From Gautieria morchelliformis (taxonomy: Eukaryota > Basidiomycota > Agaricomycetes > Gomphales > Gomphaceae): a stretch of DNA of 64,000 nt. Under the pieces are notes generated by a model. The model had not been told where the DNA came from and made no database searches. It was given only the letters and a program-made list of their open reading frames with translations. Location: assembly GCA_015179125.1 (NCBI GenBank), contig WHVA01000089.1, forward strand, positions 186,001 through 250,000, read 5' to 3'. A program made the translations under genes and the position numbers. This document shows positions 22,120 through 33,944 of the stretch, in pieces (position 1 is the stretch's first letter; the number at the start of each line of letters is the position of its first letter).

Positions 22120-23802
22120 TCACACCTTCTTAGCAAGCTTCCTTATAGCCTTTCTAGCCGCTCCTTTGATGAAATTCGCGTCACCCCATGACATCCCGAT
22201 GTTGGCCATGAGCACATCAGCCGTCACCTCCTTCAGTTCATTTAGGAAGTAAATGTTGTTTGCTTCAAATTTACCTTTGAATTCGTCAATGTTCCGCCCC
22301 CTAGCCTCAGGCCAATTATGGACATCGTCAAGAAACTCTTCGATGCTTGGGTAAGCGATGTCACCGGGAGTCGCAGGGGTCAACTGTTCCGGTCTCTTGT
22401 CAGGATTGACTGGAGTAACAGGGCGGTTCAGGACCATGTTCTGAGCAAACATTCGATAGTCAATTGGTGGGAACATCATCATAGGAAATGATCCTTGAAG
22501 ACCCAATGCAGCGCCGGGCAGGTTTGCCGTTGACCCCTCATCGGTCTTCTCTTTTTGAATGGAGTCTTTGCGATAATGGAAATCTTCGAAGTGAGCGTTG
22601 TTTGGAGGAACTTTCAGAGTGACCCCGTGAATGTTAGAAACCTAAATTTGCATTATTAGCAGCGAGTAATACATATAAATGCAAAGGTTGTACTCACCAA
22701 GGCTGTTACCCAGGACTGGAGTTGGCACCATGATAAATGTGTGTGCTCTCCGTTCTTATTCAGTTTGCAGACTTTTGAAGCACATGCCGGTTTGCCACAG
22801 TTTGAATACTCTGCCTTCAACGCCTCCATGAAATCCCTTTCCCGTTTTGTCGGTAGGCCATGCGCTTCGATCTCAGATCCTTCAGTGTCAGAATCGGTGT
22901 TCAAGTCCTGAATACGAGCTTTCTTCTTTTTGCCCCTGCCAGCTGCATTTGTCACAGTTTTGTCCCTTTTCCTGGAAAGTGTATGCCGAAGCGATGTGAT
23001 GTACTATAATTCTTATAGTATCAGATGCGGCTGCCATGCGAAGTCACACGCACACGTACACTTTCATCCAGAACGATGTCTACTTCCACGCCACTGGCAT
23101 CGCCCTTTTTCTTCCTTGCCTGAGCGCCCTTCACATCATCCTTGAGGTTGTCCCAGTCCTCTTCTTTTGCCAGTTTCGAAAGGTGTTTATCTCGCACACC
23201 TTTGAGCCGGTAAGCTAGGTGGGGCATCTTTTTCACTGTTTGATAGCACCCTATCGCTTTGAAGATACTTTCCTCGACCTTCTTGTAACTGACATTGGCA
23301 GGAAGCTTCACACGCTCAACAAACCCTTCGGCTTCAGTGCCGTCCGGAACACGCAAGATAATTACTAGGCCGTGAAATGAGCATCAAATTATAAATGAAA
23401 AATATGATGGCATACCAGGTTCATCAATATCCTTTACCTGTTTGGGAACTGCCACCTCTGCTAACTGTTCAGACTCTGAGTCTCGATTAGGGTCGTTGGG
23501 CTCAGCTTCGGACTCGGATGCACTTTGAGCCGGCTGGGTCTCTTCCTCATATGAAGACCCTGACTCAGATTCTAAGTCTTCAAAAGTTACTTTTTTTGCC
23601 GCCTGACGTTTCGGTCGAAAAGTGCTAGTAGTTTGAACAGATTCTAAATAACTGGTGAGCTTGAAATAGCATCATTATATATAAACCGACCTTTGCCCTG
23701 AATTCCCACTATGTCAGGTGACAGTTCCTCTGGAGGTTCTTTGACCTTTTTCGTTGGTCGTGTTGACTTGGTGGGTTGTCTTTTATTTTTGTTATTTCCC
23801 AT
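22120..23802 (-). CDS. Five-exon gene with acidic region, Cys motif and SAM-like C-terminus
   Basis: Exons on the minus strand: 23802-23691, 23643-23416, 23364-23060, 23003-22698 and 22641-22120. They join in phase (1473 bases, 490 aa) across introns of 47-56 bases. The N-terminus is basic (MGNNKNKRQPTKSTRPTKK). An acidic Ser/Glu region follows, then a globular stretch (RVPDGTEAEGFVERVKLPAN). Next come a cysteine motif CGKPACASKVCKLNKNGEHT-HLSWC and a Gly-Leu rich stretch. The C-terminal 75 residues (SIEEFLDDVHNW to KKV) have the five-helix pattern of a SAM domain, often a protein-protein interaction module. The function is not known to me. The frame has no defects, so it is likely functional. 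It may be a host gene or belong to a large transposon. Confidence 0.75.
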
Positions 23803-24160
23803 TGTTGGTAAGGCAAGTCGAACTTGGTCGGGTTATGCCGATTCATAATAGGCGGCCTGCCGCGCTGCACCATCGACAACACCACACACCACAGACACTT
23901 CAGCCTCTCTTGGTTCGGCACTCGTCTTCCATATGAACTTGCCCTGGGCTTCGAAGCATCCGCTGACCCTGTTCTTCAATCGCGCCTTTTCGCTTAGCTC
24001 CACAGGCTCACCGTCAAGTACCAGCAGCTCCCTGTCAACTCCCCCATAACCCCAGTGGCCAACTTCCGTGAGTATCCCGGCCCATATTCCCCATACCAGG
24101 GTGTCTGACCACTCGACTCCCGCAGAGCGCCACAGCCCAGGCACATTCGTGTCCCAGGGC
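23803..24160. other. Intergenic, coding-like but not assigned
   Basis: Plus-strand frames from 23870 to 24110 look coding-like (ANFREYPGPYSPYQGV before a stop). They lead into the repeat copy at 24161. No domain recognised. Confidence 0.3.
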
Positions 24161-25301
24161 ACGCGTACCTGCACCCGCACCCGCCGCCACCCGTTCCCCC
24201 ACCACCCCATCCTCCTGCACCAGCTCACCCACCCCAGCACCTCCACGCCCCTCACCCCGCCGCGTACACGTGTGCCCCCCACGTCCTTCGCGTCGTCGCC
24301 CAACCCGTCCCCGCACCTGCGCCCGTACCTGCACCTGCACCCGCACCCGCCACCGCCCGCTTCCCCACCACCCCGTCCTCCTACACCAGCTCGCCCACCT
24401 CCGCCCCCGCGTCCTTCACATTGCCGCCCAACCCATCCCTGCACCCGCACCCGCACCCGCCGCCGCCCGCTTCCCCACCACCCCGTCCTCCTACACCAGC
24501 TCACCCACCTCCGCCCCCGCGTCCTTCACGTTGCCGCCCAACCCATCCCTGCACCTGCACCTGCATCTGCACCCGTACTTGCACCCGCACCCGTACCTGC
24601 ACCCGCACCCACACCCGCACCTGCACCCACACCCGCACCCGCACCCGCCGCCGCCCGCTCCCCCACCACCCCGTCCTTCTACACCAGCTCGCCCACCCCA
24701 GCACCTCCGCGCCCCTCACCCCACCGCATACGCGTGCGCCCCCGCGGTTTCCGAGCTCAAGAACGTGTCAGGATCGGTGAAGTTGCCTTATGGTGCATTG
24801 GCACTCGGTGCGGAAGGGATCAAAGATGCTATTACGAACTTTGATGACGCGTATGTTCCACGTTATATGATCCCTCAGATTTTCGGGGCTTATGCTACAC
24901 AGGAGGAAATCCGACATTGAGAATGAACACCTACCGTCAGATCTCACTGATCCAATGTCAGAAGAAGCTAAGCCCTTCCTCTCCAATCCTACGACACCCT
25001 CTTCTGGAGATTCTCCTGTAGTGGGTTCTCACCATTAGTACAAAGTAGCAAACAAAATTAAAACCTGCATTGAACTACATACAGTAAGCTAAGCTTGCCC
25101 TCAGCACCCAAAATGCAAAATAAAAATGCTTGTTTTATTTGGATTTTTCAGTTCTATGCCCTAGCTATGGTCCACATAGCTTCAGATATGAAATTTCAAG
25201 CGAATCGGAGCGATATCAAGCAAGATATCGTTGTTCGAAGTTTGCGCGCTAAAACGGAAGCAAATCCGACGCACGCCTTAGGTACTGCAAACGGGTGTAA
25301 C
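24161..25301 (+). repeat. Repeat family R1, copy 2, with expanded proline-rich minisatellite
   Basis: Plus-strand inverted copy of 14429-15000. From 24161 to 24720 the sequence is dominated by CACCCG/CACCTG hexamers, with repeated blocks (CGCTTCCCCACCACCCCGTC, three times). All three forward frames stay open, encoding Pro/His/Ala-rich text. From 24730 it reads VSELKNVSGSVKLPYGALAL and ends EEIRH, with an overlapping frame RKSDIENEHLPSDLTDPMSE ending GSHH. Homology to copy 1 continues to 25301 and stops there. Confidence 0.65.
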
Positions 25302-27330
25302 GTTGTTCATCCCCAGTGAGAAATGAACCGGGTCCGAGCGGTTCAGGTCGGTGAAAACCATGGTCCCAGTCTGATCATGCTGGATCCGAGTTTTGCAACC
25401 ACTTTTATCGGTTCATGTATGTTCAGGCCAGATGAATACACATTTTTTATATGATGCTATCGGTTCAGAGACGTTCAGATCGGATGATCCTACAAATAGG
25501 TTCAAATCAGTTTCATAATATTTTCAATCTGATAATACAGCTGGGGACCAATCCCAGCAGATCCCCCGGTCCCAACCGATCACCTCAGGTTCCTCGCCCT
25601 CGACCGATCCACCAGGCGCACCGTTCTCAGCTGATCCCACCCAAACCACCACTCCCGGTACACGAAGAAATAGTATGCTGGAAAGTGCTAGCCGGCGAGA
25701 GGAAGAGGGACTCGTGTGGGGATGGACACGGACGAGGCGGCGTCATCGGTAAGCGGACGGGTGAGGATGCGCGAGTGCGCCAGTCGTAGGGGGGCGGTGC
25801 GGTGTCGGGCAAGGGTGAGCGCGAGGCAGTCCTCATTGGGGGCCCAGCAGGTTCGGTGAGTAGCGTGAAGACAGTGCTTGAGGTTGACAGGGATAGACGC
25901 GGTGAGCTCAAAGTTGACGTCGCTGGGAGATCTGTTCACAAGCATATAGAGTGAGAAAATCCGAACTTCGTGTAAGATAGTTGGGTCTTGGCTGTATCGT
26001 AACACGAGTCGGGTTAATGACCTTTCCTTGACGAGGAGCGGTACTGTGAAAAGAAATTTGTTGCACTGCCTCGAAAGCTAAGTCCACGAACGGGAAGAAG
26101 AAGTATTGGGCAAGGCAAAGTCACAACCCATGGAAAATTGTTTTGAAAACCAGCGTCAAGCTTTTGCGAGTAAAATTGAGAGAACAAAGAGTGTTTCAGT
26201 TTGAAGTCAGTTCACAGAGGATTAAGGCATCCGGATGGCTGGGGGAAGTCGCAAACGCGAAGATCATCGTCCAAAGCGATTCTACAGTTGTGACACAGTG
26301 AGCGAGGAAGAACGCAGCGCATATATAGACTCTCACAGAATTTTCACCAGGAGAGTTTCATCCATTTTTACTGCTATTTCTGGATTGTTATAGATGGCTT
26401 TAATGACAGGAGTGTGACGTTTCAGATCAGACTCACTTGAATATAATGTTGGGATCTGTCGCCATCGTTGACCATGTTTCGTCCCAACTGAGAGGAAGCT
26501 CCGCAGAAATAGTCTTAAGTGACTGTTACGGTACGATCCGTCGTAAGGTTGACCGAGGTCGGGGACGAAACCCGAGGCAAGGTCCGAGGTTACGGGGCGA
26601 GGTTTGGATGGGGAAGTCGGAGAGGGACTTGGCTTCAGCTTATGTGCTGCGCCGACCCTACGCACGAGTCCCAATTTCGGAGGTAAACGAATAAGAGGCG
26701 AGGTTCTGGCTTAAGAGGCGAGGCGTAGAAACTAGCTAGGGATCGAAGGGACACGATAGTTGATTTTCAGACTGAGGAGTAGGAATGCATACAAGGGGGT
26801 TATATACGGACGAGGTGCAAGTCAGGGGCGAACAGATTAGTGGAGGTCAGGGCGAGGTAATATACGAATGATGCGTGATGGAGCGGAATCAGTAACTAAG
26901 GGGATACGGGCATAGGATCAAGGTCGGATATGAGTTCAAGCTCGAGATCGGGCTCGGGCACGGATAAGTATCATATGTACTCAGGCATGAATATCACAAG
27001 GCTCGGGCTCGGAAGAAGGTTCTACCGGTAAGTAGCCGGCCAAAGGCCGGGTCCTTACAGTGACTCTGATTCGGAAAGAGCAATAGCTAGCCCATGATTC
27101 GGTACGTGCGTATGGAAAATGTAACTTGGTGTCGATGTGGGGGGGGCCAGCGTCGATGTCGTGGGCGACGTCACGGGATGTGGCAAGTATTAACGTCAGA
27201 GTGATGCGGGCGGTTGAGTTAGGACTCCTGGGGACTGTGCTATGCCCGCAGAAGTCGTTGCTTGTCGTGGTGGAGAGCAAGATGCAAAGACACGTAGTAT
27301 GTTTGCGTGTATTTGCCTAAGAGTCTAATT
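25302..27330 (-). pseudogene. Unrecognised minus-strand gene broken by a solo LTR
   Basis: Coding-like minus-strand segments: THVPNHGLAIALSESES and LKTISAELPLSWDETWST (each side of the LTR at 26524-27059), then CHNCRIALDDDLRVCDFPQP near 26250, and LVKERSLTRLVLRYSQDPTI with NFELTASIPVNLKHCLHA at 25700-26060. Removing the LTR and one GTGAC copy restores SESES-LKTIS in one frame. Intron positions are unclear. No family recognised. Confidence 0.4.
26524..27059. mobile_element. Solo LTR, 536 bp, with 5-bp target duplication
   Basis: Starts TGTTACGGTACGATCC and ends GGGTCCTTACA. It is flanked by GTGAC at 26519-26523 and 27060-27064. It interrupts a coding frame on the minus strand. Likely Ty3/gypsy type by its ends (inference). 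Confidence 0.85.
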
Positions 27331-27785
27331 TAAATTTGACTGCAAAGGACAGCAATCACCAGGTGAGAGGAGAACGATGCCGATCTTTTTGGACTTGAAG
27401 AAATCGAAAGATTTTGAGTTTGTAGAAAGCATATTGTCTCAAGTAAAATTTTGCACGCACGTGCATGTCAAAAAAATTTTGCAAGTTTTGAAATGAATTT
27501 GAGAAGTCCACAGCAAGCTGATTTTACTTTTCAAAGGTTGACAAATGTTCTCAGAATTTAGATTTGTATTTTTTCACTTCTGGGCACGCTGCGGTCAGAT
27601 TTAGTAGCGTGGATTACATCAGATACTAATGACTGTATCGGATAAAAATAGATCTTTTAACTTCTTTACTCTTGTGTCTGGTACGAACCGATTTCAACCG
27701 AATCGTCAACAGAAGCTCAAGATTTTACAGCTCCAACCCGGTGCCACCTCCCTGGACCCGGGGCATTTCTCACTGGGGTTCATCG
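27331..27785. other. Intergenic, nothing recognised
   Basis: AT-rich non-coding sequence. A short block (CCCCAGTGAGAAATG on the minus strand near 27770) is shared with the junction at 25310. Confidence 0.4.
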
Positions 27786-27960
27786 TTCGCAGTGTTCGAG
27801 GTGGATAGTAAGCGGAAAAAGACGAGAGGCGCCGTATGGCACCGCGTACTTCGGACCTGTCATCGAAGGCATGGCAGCTAACATCGAAGCCTCCAGCCCC
27901 ACGTCACAGTGTTCCCGGCGTCCAGTTGAAGCGCGCGTCGATCGTCACGTGGCTCCGTAC
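27786..27960 (+). repeat. Dispersed repeat, copy 1 (partner at 46850-46996)
   Basis: Shares in inverse orientation with 46850-46996 the blocks GACGAGAGGCGCCGTATGGC and GCGCGCGTCGATCGTCACGT. On the minus strand it reads VPYGASRLFPLTIHLEHCER. It may be a conserved gene end or an element end. Confidence 0.45.
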
Positions 27961-28585
27961 GCGCACCAGGCACCCGCACCCCCGGATGTTGTGCCGACTT
28001 GGTGGCCAGCGGCGCCAATGAGTATCGCGCCGAGAGAGAGAGAGAGAGTCAATTAAAGTGCTCGAAGCGCCGGGCGCTTATGGTGCACTAAAACTACATA
28101 TTACAGAGAGTGCCCTATGTAGCAGAAAAAAGAATATACCAAAGGATTGGAAGAATGTATAGGGGGGGTGTGCGCCCCGCAGATGCACCTGACCCCAGGC
28201 GGGGCTGGAGACACGGTTCTAAACCTGTCGCGCTCTAGAAGATGTGTTGCATCTCCGGATCTATGTCTCTTGCCACGGAGGGATCCCGCCGCTGGTCCCC
28301 CAGCAGCGGTCAAAACTCCCCGCATCTCCAGTGCATGTGTTCTGCGGGAGCGTCTATCTAGGAAGCGAGGGCAAACAGCAGCGGAGCAAATATCAGAAAG
28401 AATGGGGAATAACAGTAGGACTGGGGTGCATAAAAATTGGCCAGGGGGCACTAGAGGGCCAATCCCTCTGGGTGGAAGCTCGGCGGGAATCGAGAGCCGA
28501 GTCTGGAGGTAGATGCTACAGCAGAGGGTCAAAGTCAGTATAGTGCAGAGAGCAGTAGCAGGTGAAGATGGCTTAGTGTGAGAGG

Positions 28586-29359
28586 CTAGTCTTGCGGCGC
28601 AATGTCTATATACTTTTCAAAGCGGCCGGTGTCTTGAATGAAGCGTAGAGTTGCGGCTATTGTCTTCGGGTCCCCCAGCAGCCGGGGGATGGAGTGGGCA
28701 GCTTTGCCTGCTTTACGTCTGAGCTGCTCACGCTGGGTTGCGTATCTGCGGCAGTACTTGAGATAGTGCGCCACTGTCTTGGGCTGGCGGCAGCGCTTGC
28801 AGAGGGCAGTGTCAACCGCCTTGATCTTCTTGAGGAAGTGGTTGAGGGACACGTGTCCGGTGCGCAATTGGACAATGATGCTTGTGGCACGGCGCGGCAG
28901 GGAACTGAGCATGATGTAAGTTCTCCGGTTGGGCAGTGTCTTGTCAACCCTGGACATCTTCTGGAAGCGGGGCGACTCAGACCATATCTTACGCCAACGC
29001 TGGATCATGGAGCCCTTACGACCTGCTTTGAGGGCCGCAAAGCTCGCTGGGAGTGGCTTCTTCAGCAAGTGTGGAAGATCGGCGGTGCTGGAGGAGTTGC
29101 CTTCGGCAGCATTCTTGGCTTGAAGGTCCGCCAGTTCATTGCCCTCTATCCCCATGTGACCTGGGACCCATTCCAGGTGGACTATCAGTCGGCGTCTCCT
29201 GCGTTTTAGCCTGTGGATGGCAGTGTGAATCTCATCTATGATGTGTTGTCCTGATTGTGCATGGTTGTTCTGCAGCGCCTGAATCGCCGCCTGGTTATCT
29301 AGGGAGATTAGTGCAGTCCTGACAGGGGGGTGCTTTTCCAGTAGCGTGAGTGCAAGCAA
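28586..29359 (-). CDS. LINE RNase H C-terminal part and Cys-rich tail
   Basis: Continues the protein after the second break: ALISLDNQAAIQAL (RNase H Asp), VPGHMGIEGNELADLQAKNA, and a C-terminal CKRCRQPKTVAHYLKYC motif typical of Tad-like LINEs. It ends at TGA 28586. Part of ORF2; same frame as the domain motif VFEGELVG only after a one-base shift. Confidence 0.8.
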   Translation of the reverse strand: MLALTLLEKHPPVRTALISLDNQAAIQALQNNHAQSGQHIIDEIHTAIHRLKRRRRRLIVHLEWVPGHMGIEGNELADLQAKNAAEGNSSSTADLPHLLKKPLPASFAALKAGRKGSMIQRWRKIWSESPRFQKMSRVDKTLPNRRTYIMLSSLPRRATSIIVQLRTGHVSLNHFLKKIKAVDTALCKRCRQPKTVAHYLKYCRRYATQREQLRRKAGKAAHSIPRLLGDPKTIAATLRFIQDTGRFEKYIDIAPQD

Positions 29360-32300
29360 TCACCTACGAGCTCTCCTTCAAAGACAGTGTGTCTGGTGGC
29401 CTTACCAAGCTTGAATCTCAGAGCCTCGCCTGTCTGCGGTATGATTGCAGCTGCGCCTATGTTTCCCTTGAAACCTGAGCCGTCCGAGTAGATATGCACG
29501 TCGTCCATCCTTGCCCTGAGACGGCTGGCAGCTGCTGGTTTGCTGGCTGCTATGTTTGCCGTGAACTGGGGGCGCCAGCTGGGGGAGTGCCTGGCGTGGC
29601 TTATAGTTTCTATGGTGCGTGGATCCAGCTTGTACCGCCAGAGGAGGCATTGGATTGGGGATGGGTGGACACGTGGCCGGCGCTTAGCACTCTGCCGGGT
29701 CGCCCTGAACAGGGGGGGCGTATTCGGAAGGGTTGACAGTCGCAGGGCCTCTCGATGGCAGGTGTCGTCCAGGCGGAGCCAGACGGGCGGGATCATGGCA
29801 TGGAGCTCCAGCACATCGGTCACGGTCGATCTGTAAGCCCCTGTAATGAGTAGACAGCCCAGCCTCTGAACTTTCTCCAGTATCTTGGTGTGGCCAACCG
29901 ATCCGGTCTGGCGGCCAGTCCTAGCGTTGGTGCATAGCGGTGTGTACCAAACTGGGAGAGCATATTCGAGCTTGGGCAGGACCATTGACGTGTACATGTC
30001 TCTCAGGCAGACCGAACGAGGGGCGGGTTAGTCGTTTTATGGCCAGGAGAAGGCCTTCCGCTTTTTCCACTGCTTGCTGTACATGTTGGTGCCACCTGAG
30101 CTCTTGGTCGATCTGGACCCCGAGAAGACGCGCATCCGGGACACATTTGATGACGTGTTGGGACTGTCTGTGGGTAAAGTCCGTACGCAGAACATTCTTA
30201 CGCCTTGTGAGTCGTAGACATTGGAACTTGGAGAGCTCGGCCTGTGAGTTGTGGGCTGCCGACCATGCTGTTTGCTTGTCCAGCATATTGTTGAGCGTTG
30301 CATCACATTCTTCAAACGAGTCCTCGATGGCTACAAAGAAGTTATCGTCCACATATGCTCCACCGTCCTCGTTGGCGCCCTTTGGGATGGCAACTAAACC
30401 ATAGCTATAGATGAGGTACAGAATCATCGAGGCCGTTTCACCCTGTCCAATACCGTTGTCAATATTAATGGGCATCGAAGAGAAGTCGTCAAAGCTCAGC
30501 GTGGTCTTCCTGCCATCCAGCATGGCAGCAAAGAAAGAGACTATCTCCGTTGGGTATCCCAGTCTGACCATATTCTTGAGGAGGCGACCCGTAACTGCAT
30601 TCGGGAAGGCACTTGCAATGTCCAGGAAGATGATTGTGACCACCTTGCGATTGCACCAGGCTGTCTTGACACAGTGGGTGAGATGCAGGAGGGAGTCGAC
30701 AGTGGTCCTGCCTGGCAGGCCCCCGAAGTGATGAGGGGGTAGGAGGTTGTGCCGAATGGTCAGGTACACTGTAATATCAGTCATCACCCCTGATACTATC
30801 TTACCCATCGTGTTGTACAACGCTATTGGCCTGTACGCCTTGGCGATCGTGTAGTCGGGCCGGCCTGGTTTTCGGAGGACTATAGTCCTCCAGGTACGCC
30901 ATCTCTCCGGGAAGTAGCCAAGCTGTAGTATGGCAAGGAGGCATCTGTGAAGGAGTGGCGTTAGGATACCCTCACATTCCCTAAGCACAACATTGGGAAT
31001 GCCGTCCTCGCCCGGGCCCTTGAAAGGTTTGGTACGGTTGATGCGGCGTTGGACTTGGTGGGGCGCCGGCAAGGTGAACTTGAGCAGGGGAGGGGGGGGA
31101 GCTGCATCCTCCGGTAGGTCTGGGAGGTGAATGGGACGTGGGGGAAAGAATAGTTCTGTGAAGAGGGTAGCCTTCTCGGCGTCCGTATGTGATTCTGAGA
31201 CGGTGCGCCCATCGACTCCTTTGCGGATCAGAGTGGGTATGCGGGACCTTGCACCATCGGAGAGGGGGTTTTTGGCATATTTGCCCGCTATCCACACATC
31301 TTTTTCACTTGCTTCCTCAACCCACCCCTTCCAGTGGTCAGCCTTGGCCTTGCGGAGCACAGATATGTAAGTGTTCCGTGCCTCATTCGATGCTCGTTTC
31401 GCGTCTTCCCAGGCTGCAGTGAAACGTGCCCGGAACTCTTCCCTGCTTTTGAGTGCAAAGCGGCGACGAAGCTGGGTGAGATCACGATTCCACCAGCGCT
31501 TCGTGTAGGGAGAGATGCGTGTTTTGAGAACAAGTGCGGCGATAGTGGATTGGATGGAGATAGTGAGCTGTGATACATAATGATCCAGCCGGTCCCCCGT
31601 TGTTGGGGTTATTTTGTCGAGAAGGTCGCACTGTTGTAGTTCCTCCAGGAGCCTCTCCTTGAACGTTTTCCAGTCGACGTTGCGGAAGTTGCGGCCCGGG
31701 ATGGTGCGGCGTCTGTCGATTGCAAGATCCAGAGTGGTGTGGATTGGGAGGTGGTCGGCTGATGGGATGCGATCGTCATGGGAAGTGGTGCATGAAAGAA
31801 GTCTGTGTGTGAGGTCGGCATCACAGAAGACAAGATCGATGGTTGTCCAGGTGCGGTGGCTGTCAGACTGGTATGTAGGTGTGCCTGGCGGCAACTGCAG
31901 TTCCATGTGTTGTTCCGCTAGCAGTTGCATTAGCAGCTCTGTGTTGCTGAGTCTGCAGCGCCGCGCATAGTTGGGTCCAGTCCAGAGTGGGTTGTGCTTG
32001 TTAAAGTCACCGGCCCACAGTGCAGAGGACTCGGTGGGTGTTGGGTTGTCGGTAAGCCACTGGTGTAGGTGTACGAGTGCCGTGTTGGAGTCTGGGGGGT
32101 TGTAGATGTTGTAGATGTCTAAGTTGGTGTCGTTGTATGTAATGGAGAGTGCCGTTATCAGGTGTGAAGCAATTTGAATCTGTCGGAAGGAGCTAGACGT
32201 CAGTTGCGTGGAAATATGTGTTATAGAGCGAGGCAAATTATCGTTGTCGTTTTCGTCTTGCACCGGGTACATTATATACCAGTGCAATGTAGCTGGCGAT

Positions 32301-32455
32301 AATCTTGTTCTCGGATATATGTAGGGTTCTTGAATTAGGAGTAGGTCCCAGTCCTTGGGGCATGTGGTGTTGATTAGAGATAGGGTGACGTCTTTCGAGT
32401 GTTTGCAGTTTTGCTGCTTAATTCGTAAGTTTTTGATTTGGGTGGGTTCAGACAT
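29308..32455 (-). CDS. LINE ORF2, endonuclease and reverse transcriptase (one frame break)
   Basis: ATG at 32455. The N-terminal exonuclease-endonuclease domain has QQNC, QEPY, GDFNKHNPLW, TTIDLVF and SADHLPIH. These are the expected catalytic Asn, Glu, Asp/Asn, Asp and His positions of APE-type LINE nucleases. RT motifs follow: YRPIALYNTMGKIVSG, FLDIASAFPNA (first Asp), GIGQGETASM and AYVDDNFFVAI (YVDD intact). Near 29990 the frame breaks (after LPERHVHV) and continues as MVLPKLEYALPVWYTPLC. It then runs through the connection to the start of RNase H (IYSDGSGFKGNIGAAA, TVFEGELVG), where it breaks again at about 29355. The enzyme would need correction of these breaks to be active. Confidence 0.85.
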
Positions 32456-33944
32456 CTGGACCCGTGGGGGATGTGGCAGGGATGTAGTTGATCAGAGGCT
32501 GGGACTGGCTGAGAGGCGGGGGGGGAGTGCCGGGTTGGGCAGTGGAGCGGCGTCCTGGAATGTAATCTATATCTGCGAACGCAAAGGGGGTATAAGCTTC
32601 GTATCTTCCAGTCGCGTACTCATCTTTCATGGTTTGAGCTTCGATGGCGGCTTTCGCAGCCGGGCATGTGCGTGTCCAACTGGGGTGGTCGCCTTGGCAG
32701 TTGGCACACTTGGGTTTTTCAGCAGCGCAGTTCTGACCTGTGGGGCAGGGGTGTTCATGCGCGCAAGAGTGGTCGTTAGTGGAGTGAGGCCCAGAGCAGC
32801 GGCCGCAGCGTGCCTCCCCGGTGCACCCCGTCGCCCGGTGGCCCCAGTCCTGGCACCGGAAGCACTGTGGGGGTCGCGGGACATAGATGCTAACGCTGCA
32901 TAGAGTACCTTCAAAGATTAGACCATTCTCTATGGCTGCATTGGCGGCTGCTTTGGTTCTGTAGCTAATCAGTAGTGGGCCACGACTGGTTCGGTCACGG
33001 GATTCGTTGCTGCTGAGCCACGCAAGGTTGGCCACCTGACGCCCGTCAGGCACATTGTCCGAGTTGCTACCCTCGAGGCTGTCGATGGCATCCTTCAGAT
33101 CCTCCATCTCCGACCAGAAGTTGGTGGGGACGTTGTGCGCCACCACCGCGTATGAGCGTTGAGGTGTGGTCGCAGCGGGGTCAATTTCTTTGACCCATCT
33201 GTCCGCGTGCGCGCGAGCCTTGTTCGCATCTTCGACCGTTTTGAAGGTAAGCGTAATATTACCGGCCATAGACTTGGTGATGCCGCGTATCGGAAGGGGC
33301 GACGGTGGCGAGGCCTCCGGGTGTCGTTCAAAGTAGTTAGCAATGATTCCACAACAATACCTTGTGGCTACCGCCGGCTCCCATTTAAGGATGTGAGCAT
33401 CTTTCGCAACGTTTTTCATGGAGAGGAAGATCTGCTTTTGTTGTAGTTCGGCCATCATCTTCTGTTTATGCATCGTGGCTTGATTCGAGGTTCCTCCAAG
33501 GCCACGCTTTGCGGCAGCGGCATAGGAGGCCTCACACAGGGCCAGGCGGGGCTGCACATGACCGGCGGCTAGAGTTTCCTTGATGTCAGAGACCGCCTTT
33601 TGCAGATCGTTGTTCGTCGCCATCCTGTTGTCGCCATACAGGAGGGAGGCCGCCCGTAGCAGCTTGGTGATGGCAACTATCTGTGCAGCGCCATCTTTGC
33701 CCAGATTCCACGAAGTTCCGCGCTTGAAATCTCCAAAAGACTCCAGGGCGGCAGTAAGGGCTGAAATGTTAGTCTTATTATCTTCATTGATACCTCTATT
33801 GTTCAGTATGGCGACAGGGTCGCCAGGGTCTGGAATCGGCGTGGGTGAACGGGCGATCCTGCTTTGGGGGATGGATTGGTTGGGCGCTAGCGTCCCTATT
33901 CCCTGCGTCTGTAGGATGCCGGGAGGATTGGGGTTGGCTGGCAT
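32448..33944 (-). CDS. LINE ORF1, gag-like RNA-binding protein with zinc knuckles
   Basis: 498 codons from ATG 33944. The N-terminal half is helical and basic. The C-terminal part has zinc knuckles: CFRCQDWGHRATGC, CGRCSGPHSTNDHSC and CANCQGDHPSWTRTC (CCHC-type). Such proteins bind LINE RNA to form the ribonucleoprotein. It ends in ATGTCTGA, where the ATG of ORF2 overlaps the TGA by 8 bases; this suggests termination-reinitiation coupling. No internal stop. Confidence 0.85.
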   Translation of the reverse strand: MPANPNPPGILQTQGIGTLAPNQSIPQSRIARSPTPIPDPGDPVAILNNRGINEDNKTNISALTAALESFGDFKRGTSWNLGKDGAAQIVAITKLLRAASLLYGDNRMATNNDLQKAVSDIKETLAAGHVQPRLALCEASYAAAAKRGLGGTSNQATMHKQKMMAELQQKQIFLSMKNVAKDAHILKWEPAVATRYCCGIIANYFERHPEASPPSPLPIRGITKSMAGNITLTFKTVEDANKARAHADRWVKEIDPAATTPQRSYAVVAHNVPTNFWSEMEDLKDAIDSLEGSNSDNVPDGRQVANLAWLSSNESRDRTSRGPLLISYRTKAAANAAIENGLIFEGTLCSVSIYVPRPPQCFRCQDWGHRATGCTGEARCGRCSGPHSTNDHSCAHEHPCPTGQNCAAEKPKCANCQGDHPSWTRTCPAAKAAIEAQTMKDEYATGRYEAYTPFAFADIDYIPGRRSTAQPGTPPPPLSQSQPLINYIPATSPTGPDV

